Source: Winogradskyella jejuensis (lineage in GTDB: Bacteria; Bacteroidota; Bacteroidia; Flavobacteriales; Flavobacteriaceae). Taken from it: a stretch of 64,000 nt of DNA. The translations under genes and the position numbers were made by a program. The DNA is taken from contig NZ_FQWS01000001.1 in the NCBI RefSeq assembly GCF_900129745.1, forward strand, positions 1,364,001 to 1,428,000, read 5' to 3'. The notes under the pieces were generated by a model, which was not told the origin of the DNA, did no database searches, and saw only the letters and a list, made by a program, of their open reading frames with translations. Positions 34,072 to 44,373 of the stretch are shown one piece after another. Each line of letters opens with the position of its first letter. Positions within the stretch are counted from its first letter, which is position 1.

Positions 34072-37000
34072 ATGCGAATTATAATTACTTTTTTTTGTGT
34101 TCTGCTTTCATTTACTGCCTTCGGTCAGAGCAAATCGAGTAACTATCGCACAAAAAGAATAGCTGTAAAGGATTCTATAAAAATCGATTCTGTAAGCATC
34201 AACCCTAGTCTTTTTAAGGTAAAATCTAAGACAGGAGAAGTTATCGATTCTACATTATATTCAATAGATTTTTCTAAATCTGTTTTACGATTTAAAACAC
34301 CTCAAGCTATTGATACCATCATCGTAGAATATTTACGTTACCCAGATTTTATAACCAAAATCTATAGCCAATTAGATGATAATATCATTGTGCAAAATAC
34401 AGAGGCGAGGCAGAAACTCTATCAATTTCAAAATACAAAACGGAATACCAATTTTACGCCTTTTGATGGTTTAACCACATCTGGAAGCATTTCTCGTGGT
34501 GTCACGATTGGAAACAATCAAAACTCAGTTTTGAATAGTGAATTAGATTTGCAGATTTCAGGTAAATTAAGTGAAAAAGTATCTTTAAGAGCATCTATAC
34601 AGGATGCCAATATTCCGTTACAGGAAAGTGGATTTTCGCAGCGTTTGGATGAGTTTGATCAGATTTTTATTGAAATATTTAGTAAAGATTGGCGTATAAG
34701 AGCAGGAGATATCGATTTGATGAATAACACGAGCTATTTTAATGGATTTAGTAAGCGTGTGCAAGGACTTTTTGTTAATGCAAATTTGAGTGAAAAAACA
34801 TCTGTTTTTGCATCAGGAGCTTTGGTGCGTGGGCAGTTTACCACAAGTCAGTTTACGGCTCAAGAAGGCAATCAAGGCCCTTATAAATTACGAGGGCAAA
34901 ATGGCGAATTGTTTGTTCTTGTGGTCTCTGGAAGTGAAACTGTTTATGTCAACGGAGTACCTTTAGAACGTGGTGAGAATAAAGATTACATCATCGATTA
35001 TAATGCAGGCGAAATTATTTTCAACTCTACATTTCCGATAACTTCCGAAATGCGAATCACGGTCGATTACCAATTTAGCGAGCGTAATTATTCACGATTT
35101 ACAGTTTATGGAGGTGGTAAATACGAAAGTGAAAAGCTAAAAATGAACCTCTCTGTATATTCTGAAAGTGATGCTAAAAATCAACCCCTGCAGCAAAATT
35201 TATCTACGGAGCAAGTTCAAATTTTGGCAAATGCAGGTGACGATATGAGTTTAATGACAGCACCATCTGCCGTTGAGGAAACGTTTTCAGAAAATAGAAT
35301 TCTCTACCGAAAAGAAATGATAGGCGCAGAAGAAATTTTTGTGTTTTCTAACGATTCAAACGACCAATTATTTAGTGTACGTTTCACTTTGGTTGGAGAC
35401 AACCAAGGGAACTATGTGTTGAGCAACGATAGTACCATTGCTAATATTTACGAATATGTGCCGCCAATAGCAGGAATTCCTCAAGGGAATTTTGAGCCAA
35501 TTATTCAGTTAATTGCACCAGAGCGTCTACAGATAGCGACGCTTAACGGAACCTATATTCCAACAGAAAAGACAAATGTCTTTTTCGAATTATCTGGAAG
35601 TAAAAACGATTTAAACTTATTTTCTGGAATTGACGACAGTAACAATGATGGTTTTGCGGGGAAGTTAAAATTTCAACAAAAAATTATTAAAAAAGATAGC
35701 ACTTGGAATGTTTCAGCACTTGCAGATGTGGATTATCTTCAAGATAACTTTAGAACGGTCCAACGTTTGTACCGACCTGAATTTGCGCGTGATTGGAATT
35801 TAGATAATTCTCAAGCCAATCAAGGCAATGTGAGTTTAGGAAATCAGTTATTATTTAATTCTGGAGTGCAAGTATTTCATCATAAAAAAGGGAGAGCCGC
35901 CTATACTTTTGAGCATCTTAATTATTCTGAAAACTTTAATGGAAATCGTCATAATCTCAACGCCGATTTTCGATTGGGGAACTTCACTATTTTTTCAAAA
36001 TCGAGTGCATTGACGAGTAATTCTACGGTCAATGAGTCTAAATTTACACGTTCTTTTAATCGGGTAGTTTACGGAAAAGGTAATAAATGGGCGGGCGTTA
36101 AAGTAGCTTTAGAAGACAACGAACAAACCGAAAAAGTAACAGGAAACCTTACGGCTTTAAGTCAAAAATTCACCTCTTATGAAGCCTTTGCAGGTGTTGG
36201 GGATAGTACAAAATTATTTGTAGAGTTGGGTTACATCAACCGCGTTAACGATAGTCTAAGAGATGGCCAATTACAGCGTGTTAATACATCAAACACCTAT
36301 TACTTAAAGTCTAGATTAATCCAAAGTAAAACCTCGAGTCTTCAACTATTTGTTAATTACAGAAACTTGAAAGCTGAAGACAATTTAGTTGAAGATGAGC
36401 AATCTTTAAATAGCCGATTAAACTACAACCAGCGTTTGTTTAAAAACGTGTTGTTGCTGAATACCAGTTACGAAACCAATTCAGGAACCTTACCACAACA
36501 AGATTTCACTTTTGTTGAGGTTGAAGCTGGTCAAGGGAACTTTACTTGGATAGATTATAACGAAAACGGCATCCAAGAATTGGGTGAATTTGAAACAGCA
36601 CAATTTGCGGACCAGGGTAATTATATTCGAGTATTGCTACCTAATCAAGTGTTTGTCCAAACGCATCAAAATCGTTTTAGTCAAACCGTGACTTTTAATC
36701 CACAACCTTGGAATGTGTCAGAAAATAAATCGAAGAAGTTTTGGTCACATTTTTACAACCAAACCTCGTTTTTGGTCGATAATAAGTTGAGGCGTAATGG
36801 AAGTGATTTTAATCTTAATCCGTTTGAAGCTTTAAATGACGATAACGATAACGACCCAAATCGTTTAGGGCTGAATTTTAGTCTACGAAACGTCTTATTT
36901 TATAATCGTGGTAAGCAACGTTACACCACGTCTTACACGTTTTTAACCAATAAGAATCAAACCTTGCTATCTATTGGAGCACAGCAGAACAGATTACGAA

Positions 37001-37515
37001 GTCATCAAGTGAATTTTAATCACAAGTTTGCTAAAAGTTGGTTGCTAAATACCGAATGGAGCATTAGTAATTCTGAGAGCTTTAATGAAAGTTTTGCAAC
37101 TAGAAACTTTAATATTGATGAAACCCAATTTCAACCAAAGTTGTCCTACATTTTTAATGAAAACGCACAGTTTGATGTGTTTTATCAATTCACGAATAAG
37201 ATAAATACCATTGGAAATTCTGAAGAGTTGAGCCAAAATAATTATGGATTTTCTTTCACTTATAATAATGCACAAAAAGTGGCATTGACAGGAGAGTTCA
37301 ACTACTTTCAGAATGATTATAATGGCAGTGCTAATACGCCAGTGGCATTTCAGATTTTAGAAGGTTTACAACCCGGACGAAATTTTACGTGGAGCTTGAT
37401 TGCTCAGAAAAAGTTAACTAAGTTTTTAGACCTAAACTTTAATTATTTTGGGCGAAAAACTGAAACGTCGAAGACTATACATACAGGTACCGTACAGTTA
37501 AAGGCTTATTTTTAA
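34072..37515 (+). CDS. very large outer-membrane beta-barrel protein
   Basis: 1147 aa with a signal peptide (residues 1-19, ending TAFGQ). The N-terminal third includes a conserved-looking block (TTSGSISRGVTIGNNQNSVL, then RAGDIDL) and a small beta domain around residues 290-345 (VYVNGVPLERGENKDYIIDYNAG). Residues about 350 to the end alternate aromatic and polar residues with many loops and end in a strand VQLKAYF. A calcium-loop-like D-Y-N-E-N-G-I-Q-E motif lies near residue 826, as in some Bacteroidetes surface barrels. Parts recall the SprA-type architecture but it is much shorter. Function unknown; probably a porin-like or secretion barrel. Confidence 0.7.
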   Translation: MRIIITFFCVLLSFTAFGQSKSSNYRTKRIAVKDSIKIDSVSINPSLFKVKSKTGEVIDSTLYSIDFSKSVLRFKTPQAIDTIIVEYLRYPDFITKIYSQLDDNIIVQNTEARQKLYQFQNTKRNTNFTPFDGLTTSGSISRGVTIGNNQNSVLNSELDLQISGKLSEKVSLRASIQDANIPLQESGFSQRLDEFDQIFIEIFSKDWRIRAGDIDLMNNTSYFNGFSKRVQGLFVNANLSEKTSVFASGALVRGQFTTSQFTAQEGNQGPYKLRGQNGELFVLVVSGSETVYVNGVPLERGENKDYIIDYNAGEIIFNSTFPITSEMRITVDYQFSERNYSRFTVYGGGKYESEKLKMNLSVYSESDAKNQPLQQNLSTEQVQILANAGDDMSLMTAPSAVEETFSENRILYRKEMIGAEEIFVFSNDSNDQLFSVRFTLVGDNQGNYVLSNDSTIANIYEYVPPIAGIPQGNFEPIIQLIAPERLQIATLNGTYIPTEKTNVFFELSGSKNDLNLFSGIDDSNNDGFAGKLKFQQKIIKKDSTWNVSALADVDYLQDNFRTVQRLYRPEFARDWNLDNSQANQGNVSLGNQLLFNSGVQVFHHKKGRAAYTFEHLNYSENFNGNRHNLNADFRLGNFTIFSKSSALTSNSTVNESKFTRSFNRVVYGKGNKWAGVKVALEDNEQTEKVTGNLTALSQKFTSYEAFAGVGDSTKLFVELGYINRVNDSLRDGQLQRVNTSNTYYLKSRLIQSKTSSLQLFVNYRNLKAEDNLVEDEQSLNSRLNYNQRLFKNVLLLNTSYETNSGTLPQQDFTFVEVEAGQGNFTWIDYNENGIQELGEFETAQFADQGNYIRVLLPNQVFVQTHQNRFSQTVTFNPQPWNVSENKSKKFWSHFYNQTSFLVDNKLRRNGSDFNLNPFEALNDDNDNDPNRLGLNFSLRNVLFYNRGKQRYTTSYTFLTNKNQTLLSIGAQQNRLRSHQVNFNHKFAKSWLLNTEWSISNSESFNESFATRNFNIDETQFQPKLSYIFNENAQFDVFYQFTNKINTIGNSEELSQNNYGFSFTYNNAQKVALTGEFNYFQNDYNGSANTPVAFQILEGLQPGRNFTWSLIAQKKLTKFLDLNFNYFGRKTETSKTIHTGTVQLKAYF

Positions 37516-37611
37516 AAAGTCAGAAATCATACGCAATCTTTTCTAAAACTTTACATCTTTGTGGTGTGATTCTAGATGTAAGAAACAACTAATTTCAATC
37601 ACTATTAAAAA

Positions 37612-38172
37612 ATGAAAAAAATACTTCTTAGCATCACCTTTTGTTCAATCTTTTTATGGTCTAATTCGCAATCTGCAAGCGTAGAAAAATCTGTTTTCGG
37701 AATACAAACGGGATTCTTAGGTATTTGGGCTCATAATGAATCTAAGCTGTCTAACCAGTTTGCATTAAGAACCGAGTTAGGTTTAGATGCGGGTATTTTA
37801 AGTAATGGGCCAAATGATTTTGGTTTGGCATTTGTAGCAGCAATTACACTTGAACCTCGTTGGTATTACAACTTCGATAGACGTGTTGATAGAAATAAAC
37901 GAATAGATGGCAATTCGGGTAATTTTATCTCAATAAAAACGACGTATCATCCAGATTGGTTTGTTATTAATAATAATGACAATATTAATCTCATTGGCGA
38001 TTTATCTATAATTCCCACGTATGGAATTAGACGACATGTAGGAAAGCACTTTAATTATGAAGCTGGTTTTGGTATTGGATATGTTCGCTATTTTAAAAAG
38101 GATAATGTTATTTTGTTCGATGAAGACGATGTCGCAGTTAATTTGCATCTAAGGATAGGGTATCGGTTTTAG
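37612..38172 (+). CDS. small outer-membrane beta-barrel protein
   Basis: 186 aa with a signal peptide (residues 1-20, ending SNSQ). About eight predicted strands with Tyr/Phe/Trp girdles (FGIQTGFLGIWAHNE, LEPRWYYNFDRRV, FGIGYVRYFKK) end with HLRIGYRF, a terminal Phe as in OM barrels. It follows the 1147-aa barrel by 96 nt. Function unknown. Confidence 0.75.
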   Translation: MKKILLSITFCSIFLWSNSQSASVEKSVFGIQTGFLGIWAHNESKLSNQFALRTELGLDAGILSNGPNDFGLAFVAAITLEPRWYYNFDRRVDRNKRIDGNSGNFISIKTTYHPDWFVINNNDNINLIGDLSIIPTYGIRRHVGKHFNYEAGFGIGYVRYFKKDNVILFDEDDVAVNLHLRIGYRF

Positions 38173-38190
38173 AAAGTATCTCTTAAATAA

Positions 38191-38217
38191 AAAAGCCAAC
38201 TCATTGAGTTGGCTTTT
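38191..38217. terminator. bidirectional terminator between a barrel gene and glyS
   Basis: A perfect 12-bp stem AAAAGCCAACTC / GAGTTGGCTTTT with a 3-nt loop and A/T runs on both sides serves two convergent genes. Confidence 0.92.
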
Positions 38218-38235
38218 ATTTAATTAGTTGTCAGA

Positions 38236-39780
38236 TTACATTCTCATCAACCATTCCTTAACATCCACTTCTTTTTTTATGATGGATTTTAGGTCTTCAA
38301 TCTTAACACGTTGCTGCTCCATAGTGTCTCTATGACGTATGGTTACGGTATTGTCTTCTAAACTTTCGCCATCAACCGTAATACAAAATGGTGTTCCATT
38401 AGCATCTTGTCTGCGGTAACGACGACCTACAGCATCTTTCTCGTCATAAGCGACGCTAAAGTCCCATTTTAAGTCTTCAATTATTTCTTTAGAGAGTTTA
38501 ACTAAAGCCTCATCTTTTCTTACGAGTGGTAAAATAGCTGCTTTAACTGGTGCTAAAACTGCTGGTAATTTAAGAACTGTACGCGTCGTATTATTTTCTA
38601 ATTCTTCTTCAACAAGTGAGTTCGAGAATACAGCCAAAAACATGCGATCGAGACCAATAGAAGTTTCTAATACGTAAGGTGTGTAACTCTCATTAACTTC
38701 ATGGTCAAAATACTGTAATTTCTTTCCAGAATGCTCTTCGTGTTGTTTTAAATCAAAATCAGTACGAGAGTGTATACCTTCTAATTCTTTAAACCCAAAT
38801 GGGAATTTAAATTCTATATCAGTAGCTGCATCTGCATAGTGTGCTAATTTTTCATGGTCATGAAAACGGTAGTTGTCTTCACCTAATCCGAGTGACAAAT
38901 GCCATTTCAAGCGGTGTTCTTTCCAATATTTAAACCATTCAGTTTGCGTACCCGGTTTTATAAAAAACTGCATTTCCATCTGTTCAAACTCACGCATTCT
39001 AAAGATAAACTGGCGTGCTACAATCTCGTTTCTAAAAGCTTTTCCGGTTTGTGCAATACCAAACGGAATCTTCATGCGCCCCGTTTTTTGCACATTTAAG
39101 AAGTTAACAAATATACCTTGTGCCGTCTCTGGTCTTAGGTACAAGTCCATAGCAGAATCTGCTGATGCACCGAGTTTGGTGCCAAACATAAGGTTAAACT
39201 GCTTTACGTCTGTCCAGTTTTTACTTCCAGAAAGTGGGTCAGCAATTTCAAGTTCTTCGATGAGTGCTTTTACATCAGCTAAATCCTCGTTTTCTAAAGA
39301 TTTACCCATTCGAGACAAAATAGTATTTATCTTTTCTTGGTAGCCTAAAACACGGCCGTTGGTTGAGATGAATTCGTCTTTATTAAAAGCGTCTCCAAAG
39401 CGTTTTTCAGCTTTTTTAACTTCTTTTTCAATCTTTGCTTCAATCTTAGCGCAGTAGTCTTCGATTAAAACATCGGCACGGTAACGTTTTTTAGAATCTT
39501 TATTATCAATTAAAGGGTCATTAAACGCATCGACGTGACCAGACGCTTTCCAAGTAGTAGGATGCATAAAAATTGCAGCATCAATACCTACAATATTTTC
39601 ATTCATTTGCACCATGGCTTTCCACCAATAGTCGCGTATATTTTTCTTTAACTCTACACCGTTTTGTGCGTAATCATAAACCGCACTTAAACCGTCGTAA
39701 ACTTCACTACTCTGAAATACATAACCGTACTCCTTAGCATGAGAGATTACCTTCTTAAATTGATCATCGTTATTTGCCAT
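38236..39780 (-). CDS. glyS: glycyl-tRNA synthetase (homodimeric type)
   Basis: 514 aa from the ATG at 39780 (MANNDDQF); upstream in-frame codons overlap a TAnnTTTG box. Class II core with motif 2 (FRNEIVARQFIFRMREFEQMEMQFF) and motif 3 (TSIGLDRMFLAV), plus a C-terminal anticodon-binding domain (PVKAAILPLVRKDE). This is the alpha2 eukaryote-like GlyRS used by Bacteroidetes rather than the alpha2beta2 form. The transcript should be leaderless or nearly so. Confidence 0.97.
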   Translation of the reverse strand: MANNDDQFKKVISHAKEYGYVFQSSEVYDGLSAVYDYAQNGVELKKNIRDYWWKAMVQMNENIVGIDAAIFMHPTTWKASGHVDAFNDPLIDNKDSKKRYRADVLIEDYCAKIEAKIEKEVKKAEKRFGDAFNKDEFISTNGRVLGYQEKINTILSRMGKSLENEDLADVKALIEELEIADPLSGSKNWTDVKQFNLMFGTKLGASADSAMDLYLRPETAQGIFVNFLNVQKTGRMKIPFGIAQTGKAFRNEIVARQFIFRMREFEQMEMQFFIKPGTQTEWFKYWKEHRLKWHLSLGLGEDNYRFHDHEKLAHYADAATDIEFKFPFGFKELEGIHSRTDFDLKQHEEHSGKKLQYFDHEVNESYTPYVLETSIGLDRMFLAVFSNSLVEEELENNTTRTVLKLPAVLAPVKAAILPLVRKDEALVKLSKEIIEDLKWDFSVAYDEKDAVGRRYRRQDANGTPFCITVDGESLEDNTVTIRHRDTMEQQRVKIEDLKSIIKKEVDVKEWLMRM

Positions 39781-39784
39781 GCTG

Positions 39785-39792
39785 CAAAAATA
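39785..39792 (-). promoter_or_regulatory. TAnnTTTG -10 box of glyS
   Basis: TATTTTTG on the minus strand, 4 nt before the ATG at 39780: the same octamer and the same 4-nt spacing as at tatD. Confidence 0.6.
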
Positions 39793-39893
39793 AAAAACCG
39801 CCACAATTAATGTCTCTTTTTTCTAATTTATAGTCACTTAAAAATTATGTATTACATTTAAGTTGAAAAGCGAAAGACTTATAATTATTCAAC

Positions 39894-40574
39894 GTGTTTC
39901 AAAACTTAATCAATCTCTTCTTTCCACAAATTTGTGAAGCGTGCAAAACGCCACTCAGTGACAACGAGAAAGTGATATGTGTTTCTTGTAGACACGATTT
40001 GCCTGTAACCAATTTTCATTTTGAAGCTAATGATGCCATAAAAAAGATGCTTTATGGTCGTGTTCAGTTAGAAAGTGCTACCGCGTTACTTCATTTTTCA
40101 AAAAAAGGATTAGTACAAGAATTACTACATAATCTAAAATATCGAGGACATGAACATATCGGTGAATTTTTCGGTAATTGGCTCGGCGCCGAATTAAAGT
40201 CTGTAGAAGATTATAAAAATATTGATGTAGTGATACCAGTCCCAATTCACAAAAACAAACTTAGAGAGCGTGGTTACAATCAGGTAACAAAATTTGGTGT
40301 GGCTATTGCCAAAGCATTAGAAACCGATTATAGAGAACATGGCTTATTAAAAGTAGAGCTTACTAAAACACAAGTTTTTAAAGATAGAATTACACGCTTT
40401 GATGATGCTGAGAAACGTTTTGATAATGGAGATTTCAGTGGGTTAGAGCGTAAGCATATTTTGCTTGTAGACGATGTTATAACCACCGGCGCAACTATAG
40501 AAGCTTGTGCAACACTCCTTAAAACAATTCCAGAGGTAAAGATAAGTGTGGCAACCATGGCAGTTGCTGAATAG
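39894..40574 (+). CDS. comF: ComF family phosphoribosyltransferase
   Basis: 226 aa, GTG start. An N-terminal zinc-finger-like region (C-x2-C ... C-x2-C, residues 14-33) precedes a type I PRTase domain with the PRPP-binding loop ILLVDDVITTGATIEAC near residue 190. ComF proteins take part in natural transformation in Firmicutes and Proteobacteria, acting in the cytoplasm on incoming single-stranded DNA. No other competence genes are adjacent. Confidence 0.92.
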   Translation: MFQNLINLFFPQICEACKTPLSDNEKVICVSCRHDLPVTNFHFEANDAIKKMLYGRVQLESATALLHFSKKGLVQELLHNLKYRGHEHIGEFFGNWLGAELKSVEDYKNIDVVIPVPIHKNKLRERGYNQVTKFGVAIAKALETDYREHGLLKVELTKTQVFKDRITRFDDAEKRFDNGDFSGLERKHILLVDDVITTGATIEACATLLKTIPEVKISVATMAVAE

Positions 40575-40682
40575 TTTTGTGAATTATCTTCTTTAAGATT
40601 CGCTATTTTCACAACAATTTAGAGAATGATGTTTCGTTATTGATAGAATTAAGTTGTTAATTTGCTTAAATTTTTCAAGTTT

Positions 40683-42302
40683 ATGTTTTCAAAATCCTTA
40701 AAGGTATTTCTTGCAATTGCAGTGTCTATTCTTTTTGTAGTAGGCTGCGCCAGTAGAGGTAGACCAGATGGCGGACCAAAGGATGAAACACCACCAGAAA
40801 TTACTAGTGAATCTCCAGCGAATTTTTCGACTAATTTTAATGCTGAAGAAATTAGAATTTACTTTAATGAGTATGTAAAAATCAAAGATTTACAGAAGCA
40901 ATTGATTATTTCTCCACCAATGGAGACCCCACCAGTAATTACACCATTGGGAACAGCGAGCAGGTACATAAAGATTAAGATTAAAGATACCTTAAAGCCT
41001 AATACCACTTATGCTTTTAATTTTGGAAATAGTATAGTAGATAATAACGAAGAGAACCCGTATCAGTACTACAGGTATGTGTTTTCAACAGGAGATACGA
41101 TAGATTCTTTGTCTGTAAAGGGCGCTGTTTTTGATGCCGAGAGTAGAAGTGCAGACCCATTTATTTCGGTAATGCTTTACGAGGCAGATACGAGTTATAC
41201 AGATTCAATTATATTTAAGCAAAAGCCGAAATTTATTACTAATACTCTAGATAGTTTAACCATGTTTAGCATTGAAAATATCAAAGCTGGAACCTATAAA
41301 ATTGTTGCACTTAAAGACGAAAATGGGAATTTTACATTCCAGTCAAAAACGGATAAAATAGGATTTTATGAAGGTACAATTACTGTGCCTACAGATTCTA
41401 CATATAATATTAAGTTGTTTAAAGAAGAGCCAGACTTTAAAGTGTTTAAACCAAGTCAAGTTGCTGAGCAGCGTATTATGTTTCCATTTGAAGGAAATTT
41501 AGAAACTGTAGACATAGAAATTCAATCAGATTCTATAAAAAATCTAGAATATAAGCTCACCAGAGACAAAGAAACGGATAGTTTATATTATTGGTACAAG
41601 CCAAAAGTGGAAATAGATTCTGCTTCATTTTTAGTAAAGAGTGAATCGTTTACAGAGACATTTAAGTACAAGTTTAGAAAAGGCGAAGAAGACTCTCTAG
41701 TCGTTACACCACTAAGAGCAGGAACTTTAGGTTTTAATGATGTATTTACACTCGAAGCTACTACGCCTTTCAGTAAAATTGACACTACAAAAATTAAACT
41801 TATAGATAACGACTCGTTAAAAGTACCCTATAAAATAGAGCTAGATGAAATTTACAATCGTTATAAATTTAAAGTTGATTTGGAGGAATCTCAAAAGTAT
41901 AAAATGGAGCTTTTACCATCTGCTATTACAGATTTTTATGGCGAAGTTAATGATACGCTCAACTTTAGTTTCTCTACTCGAAAAAAAGCCGATTACGGCA
42001 ATATACGCGTTAATTTAGTTAATGCTAAACTCCCTGTTATTGTTCAGCTAACGGATGATAATGGAAAGGTTCTTTATGAACGATATGCAGATGAATATCC
42101 TGTAGTAGATTTTAGTGATATTGACCCGAGGCAATACCAACTACGTGTTATTTTTGATGAAAACAAGAATAGAAAGTTTGATACAGGGAATTACCTTAGA
42201 AAAATTCAGCCAGAACGAATAAGTTACTATCCGAATTTAGAAGATACTAATGTGCGTGCGAATTTTGACTTCGTAGTTACATTTACCCTTATTGAAGAGT
42301 AA
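40683..42302 (+). CDS. Ig-like (Big_5/SbsA type) domain lipoprotein
   Basis: 539 aa from the ATG at 40683; the longer frame from a TTG at 40662 is less likely. A lipoprotein signal ends at Cys22 (FVVGC), followed by GRPDGGPKDETPPEI, the usual linker of this Bacteroidetes family. The first domain (about 35-135) is an SbsA/Big_5 Ig-like domain (SPANFSTNFNAEEIRIYFNEYVKI). The rest is beta-rich and includes a Ca-loop-like FDENKNRKFDTGNY near the C-terminus. Likely surface or periplasmic lipoprotein of unknown function. The 3' end overlaps the convergent omega-amidase gene by 14 nt. Confidence 0.85.
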   Translation: MFSKSLKVFLAIAVSILFVVGCASRGRPDGGPKDETPPEITSESPANFSTNFNAEEIRIYFNEYVKIKDLQKQLIISPPMETPPVITPLGTASRYIKIKIKDTLKPNTTYAFNFGNSIVDNNEENPYQYYRYVFSTGDTIDSLSVKGAVFDAESRSADPFISVMLYEADTSYTDSIIFKQKPKFITNTLDSLTMFSIENIKAGTYKIVALKDENGNFTFQSKTDKIGFYEGTITVPTDSTYNIKLFKEEPDFKVFKPSQVAEQRIMFPFEGNLETVDIEIQSDSIKNLEYKLTRDKETDSLYYWYKPKVEIDSASFLVKSESFTETFKYKFRKGEEDSLVVTPLRAGTLGFNDVFTLEATTPFSKIDTTKIKLIDNDSLKVPYKIELDEIYNRYKFKVDLEESQKYKMELLPSAITDFYGEVNDTLNFSFSTRKKADYGNIRVNLVNAKLPVIVQLTDDNGKVLYERYADEYPVVDFSDIDPRQYQLRVIFDENKNRKFDTGNYLRKIQPERISYYPNLEDTNVRANFDFVVTFTLIEE

Positions 42303-43068
42303 AGGAGTCTCTGTCGTTCAAAAAATTGAGTTTATTTCGGTAATAGTCGATATGGTTTTTATCTGAAGTCACGATTTTTATACCACTTTCATTAGGATTA
42401 AAATCAGTCAACTTTTCACCCAAAACATCATAGCAAGCCGAATGACCTGGGTAATCATGTCCGCTATCATCTTTACCAATTCTGTTAACACCAATGCAAT
42501 AGCTCATATTTTCAATAGCTCGCGCTTTTAGCAATGCATCCCAAGCATTTATACGTGGTTTTGGCCAGTTAGCAACGTAAAGCAATACATCGTAACCTTC
42601 TGTATTCCTCGCCCAAACAGGAAAACGCAAATCGTAACAAATTAAAGGCCGAATTTTAAAACCTTTATAATTGATTATGGTTTTTGAAGTTCCTGAGGTG
42701 TAAACTTTATGTTCTCCAGCAAGTGTAAATGTGTGGCGCTTATCGTAACTATCTATTTTTCCATTTGGATGAATAAAAATTAAACGATTATAATAGTTGC
42801 TGTTTTCTGAAATCACTAGACTCCCAACAATAGCAGCCTTTTTTTTCTTCGCTAATTCTTTAAGCCAGGCGATGGTTTCACCATCCATAGTTTCGGCAAC
42901 TTCTGAAGCATTCATCGTAAAACCAGAAGTAAACATTTCAGGTAAAACAATAAGGTCAACTTGTTCCGAAATATCATTAATTTCATGTTGTAATTGCTCG
43001 CGATTTGCAGTTGGATTTTCCCAAACTAAATCGGTTTGTATGAGTGCAACTTTAAGTTCAGTTTTCAT
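42289..43068 (-). CDS. omega-amidase / nitrilase superfamily (YafV type)
   Basis: 259 aa with the complete nitrilase triad: E44 (VLPEMF), K110 (SYDKRHTF) and C144 (LICYDLRFP). Sequence pattern and length fit the YafV/Nit2 omega-amidase branch, which hydrolyses alpha-ketoglutaramate and alpha-ketosuccinamate. A methionine/kynurenine-type aminotransferase, the natural partner that makes these keto-amides, lies 1.9 kb away on the same strand. Cytoplasmic. Substrate assignment is by family. Confidence 0.9.
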   Translation of the reverse strand: MKTELKVALIQTDLVWENPTANREQLQHEINDISEQVDLIVLPEMFTSGFTMNASEVAETMDGETIAWLKELAKKKKAAIVGSLVISENSNYYNRLIFIHPNGKIDSYDKRHTFTLAGEHKVYTSGTSKTIINYKGFKIRPLICYDLRFPVWARNTEGYDVLLYVANWPKPRINAWDALLKARAIENMSYCIGVNRIGKDDSGHDYPGHSACYDVLGEKLTDFNPNESGIKIVTSDKNHIDYYRNKLNFLNDRDSFTLQ

Positions 43069-43182
43069 CTAATTGAATTCTTGAAAAATCTGTTTTATAA
43101 GATTTACTTCGTTAGTTATAATTGCTCTTTTTCGTCAAACGTCCACAATAGACTTCCATGATTTAAAATTAGTAAATTTACG

Positions 43183-44373
43183 ATGCTTATAAAATTAATT
43201 AACGCCAATTGTAATATGTTTCTAACACGTGCTTGTTTTATATTCGTTCTACTTACGTCATTCTCTCACCTTACGGCTCAAATACAATATTTCCCAGAAC
43301 GAAATGCAACTTGGGAAACAAAATCGCCAGCAGATGTAAAGGTTGATTCCGAATGGTTGAATGATGCAGTAGAATTTGCAGAAGCTAACGAATATTCTGG
43401 CTCTAGAGATTTGCGCATTGCCATTTTAAAGGGTTTCGCTCGTGAGCCATTTCATGAGATTTTGGGGCCTACAAAAAAACGTGGTGGACCAGCAGGACTC
43501 ATTCTAAAAGATGGTTATCTTATTGCAAAATGGGGCGATACTAAACGAGTGGATATGACCTTTAGTGTTACCAAGAGTTTTCTCTCTACGGTAACTGGCT
43601 TGGCTGTAGATGAAGGTTTAATTAAAGACGAAACTGATTTTGTAAAAGACTATGTTTGGGATGGCACATTTGCAGGTGAACATAATTCAAAAATTACTTG
43701 GCAGCATTTATTACAACAGAATAGCGATTGGTCTGGCGAAATCTGGGGCGGAAAAGATTGGGCAGACCGACCACCAAGAGAAGGCGATTTGGACGATTGG
43801 AAAAACAGAAAATATAAAGAACCAGGGACACATATGGAATATAATGATGTACGTGTAAATGTACTGGCATATTCGGCATTACAAGTGTGGCGCAAACCTT
43901 TACCACAAGTGCTAAAAGATGAGGTTATGGATAAGATTGGGGCTTCAACGACTTGGCGCTGGTTCGGTTACGATAATGCATGGACAACCATAGACGGGCT
44001 TAAAATGAAATCAGTTACTGGCGGAGGACATTCTGGTGCTGGATTATTTATTTCGGCAGAAGATATGGCACGTTTTGGCTTATTGTTTTTGAATAACGGC
44101 AAATGGAAAAACGAGCAAATTATAAGTGAAAATTGGATTAAACGTGCCATTAAACCATCAAAACCTAATGTAAATTATGGTTACATGTGGTGGCTAAACA
44201 AAAAAGGACCACGTCACTGGGAAAACGTTTCAGAAGATATTTATTACGCTGCAGGTTTTGGCGGAAACTTTATAATTATAGACAAAAAAACCAACGTCGT
44301 CGTAGTGACACGCTGGTTAGAACCTTCAAAAGTTGGTGAGTTTATGCAAACTTTAACCAAAGCATTTAATTAA
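43183..44373 (+). CDS. exported serine hydrolase, class C beta-lactamase fold
   Basis: 396 aa from ATG 43183; an alternative ATG at 43216 (MFLTRACFIFVLL) would give a tidier signal peptide and is equally plausible. Catalytic S128-x-x-K131 (SVTK) and Y220-N-D match class C beta-lactamase/esterase enzymes. A third conserved region is G-G-G-H-S-G-A-G followed later by AAGFGGN. This large family includes esterases, D-aminopeptidases and 6-aminohexanoate hydrolases; no substrate can be assigned. Periplasmic. Confidence 0.85.
   Translation: MLIKLINANCNMFLTRACFIFVLLTSFSHLTAQIQYFPERNATWETKSPADVKVDSEWLNDAVEFAEANEYSGSRDLRIAILKGFAREPFHEILGPTKKRGGPAGLILKDGYLIAKWGDTKRVDMTFSVTKSFLSTVTGLAVDEGLIKDETDFVKDYVWDGTFAGEHNSKITWQHLLQQNSDWSGEIWGGKDWADRPPREGDLDDWKNRKYKEPGTHMEYNDVRVNVLAYSALQVWRKPLPQVLKDEVMDKIGASTTWRWFGYDNAWTTIDGLKMKSVTGGGHSGAGLFISAEDMARFGLLFLNNGKWKNEQIISENWIKRAIKPSKPNVNYGYMWWLNKKGPRHWENVSEDIYYAAGFGGNFIIIDKKTNVVVVTRWLEPSKVGEFMQTLTKAFN

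Noticed and set aside
38873..39343. A 156-codon plus-strand ORF opposite glyS.
   Set aside because: Shadow of the strongly conserved glyS reading frame; no signal, domain or promoter.
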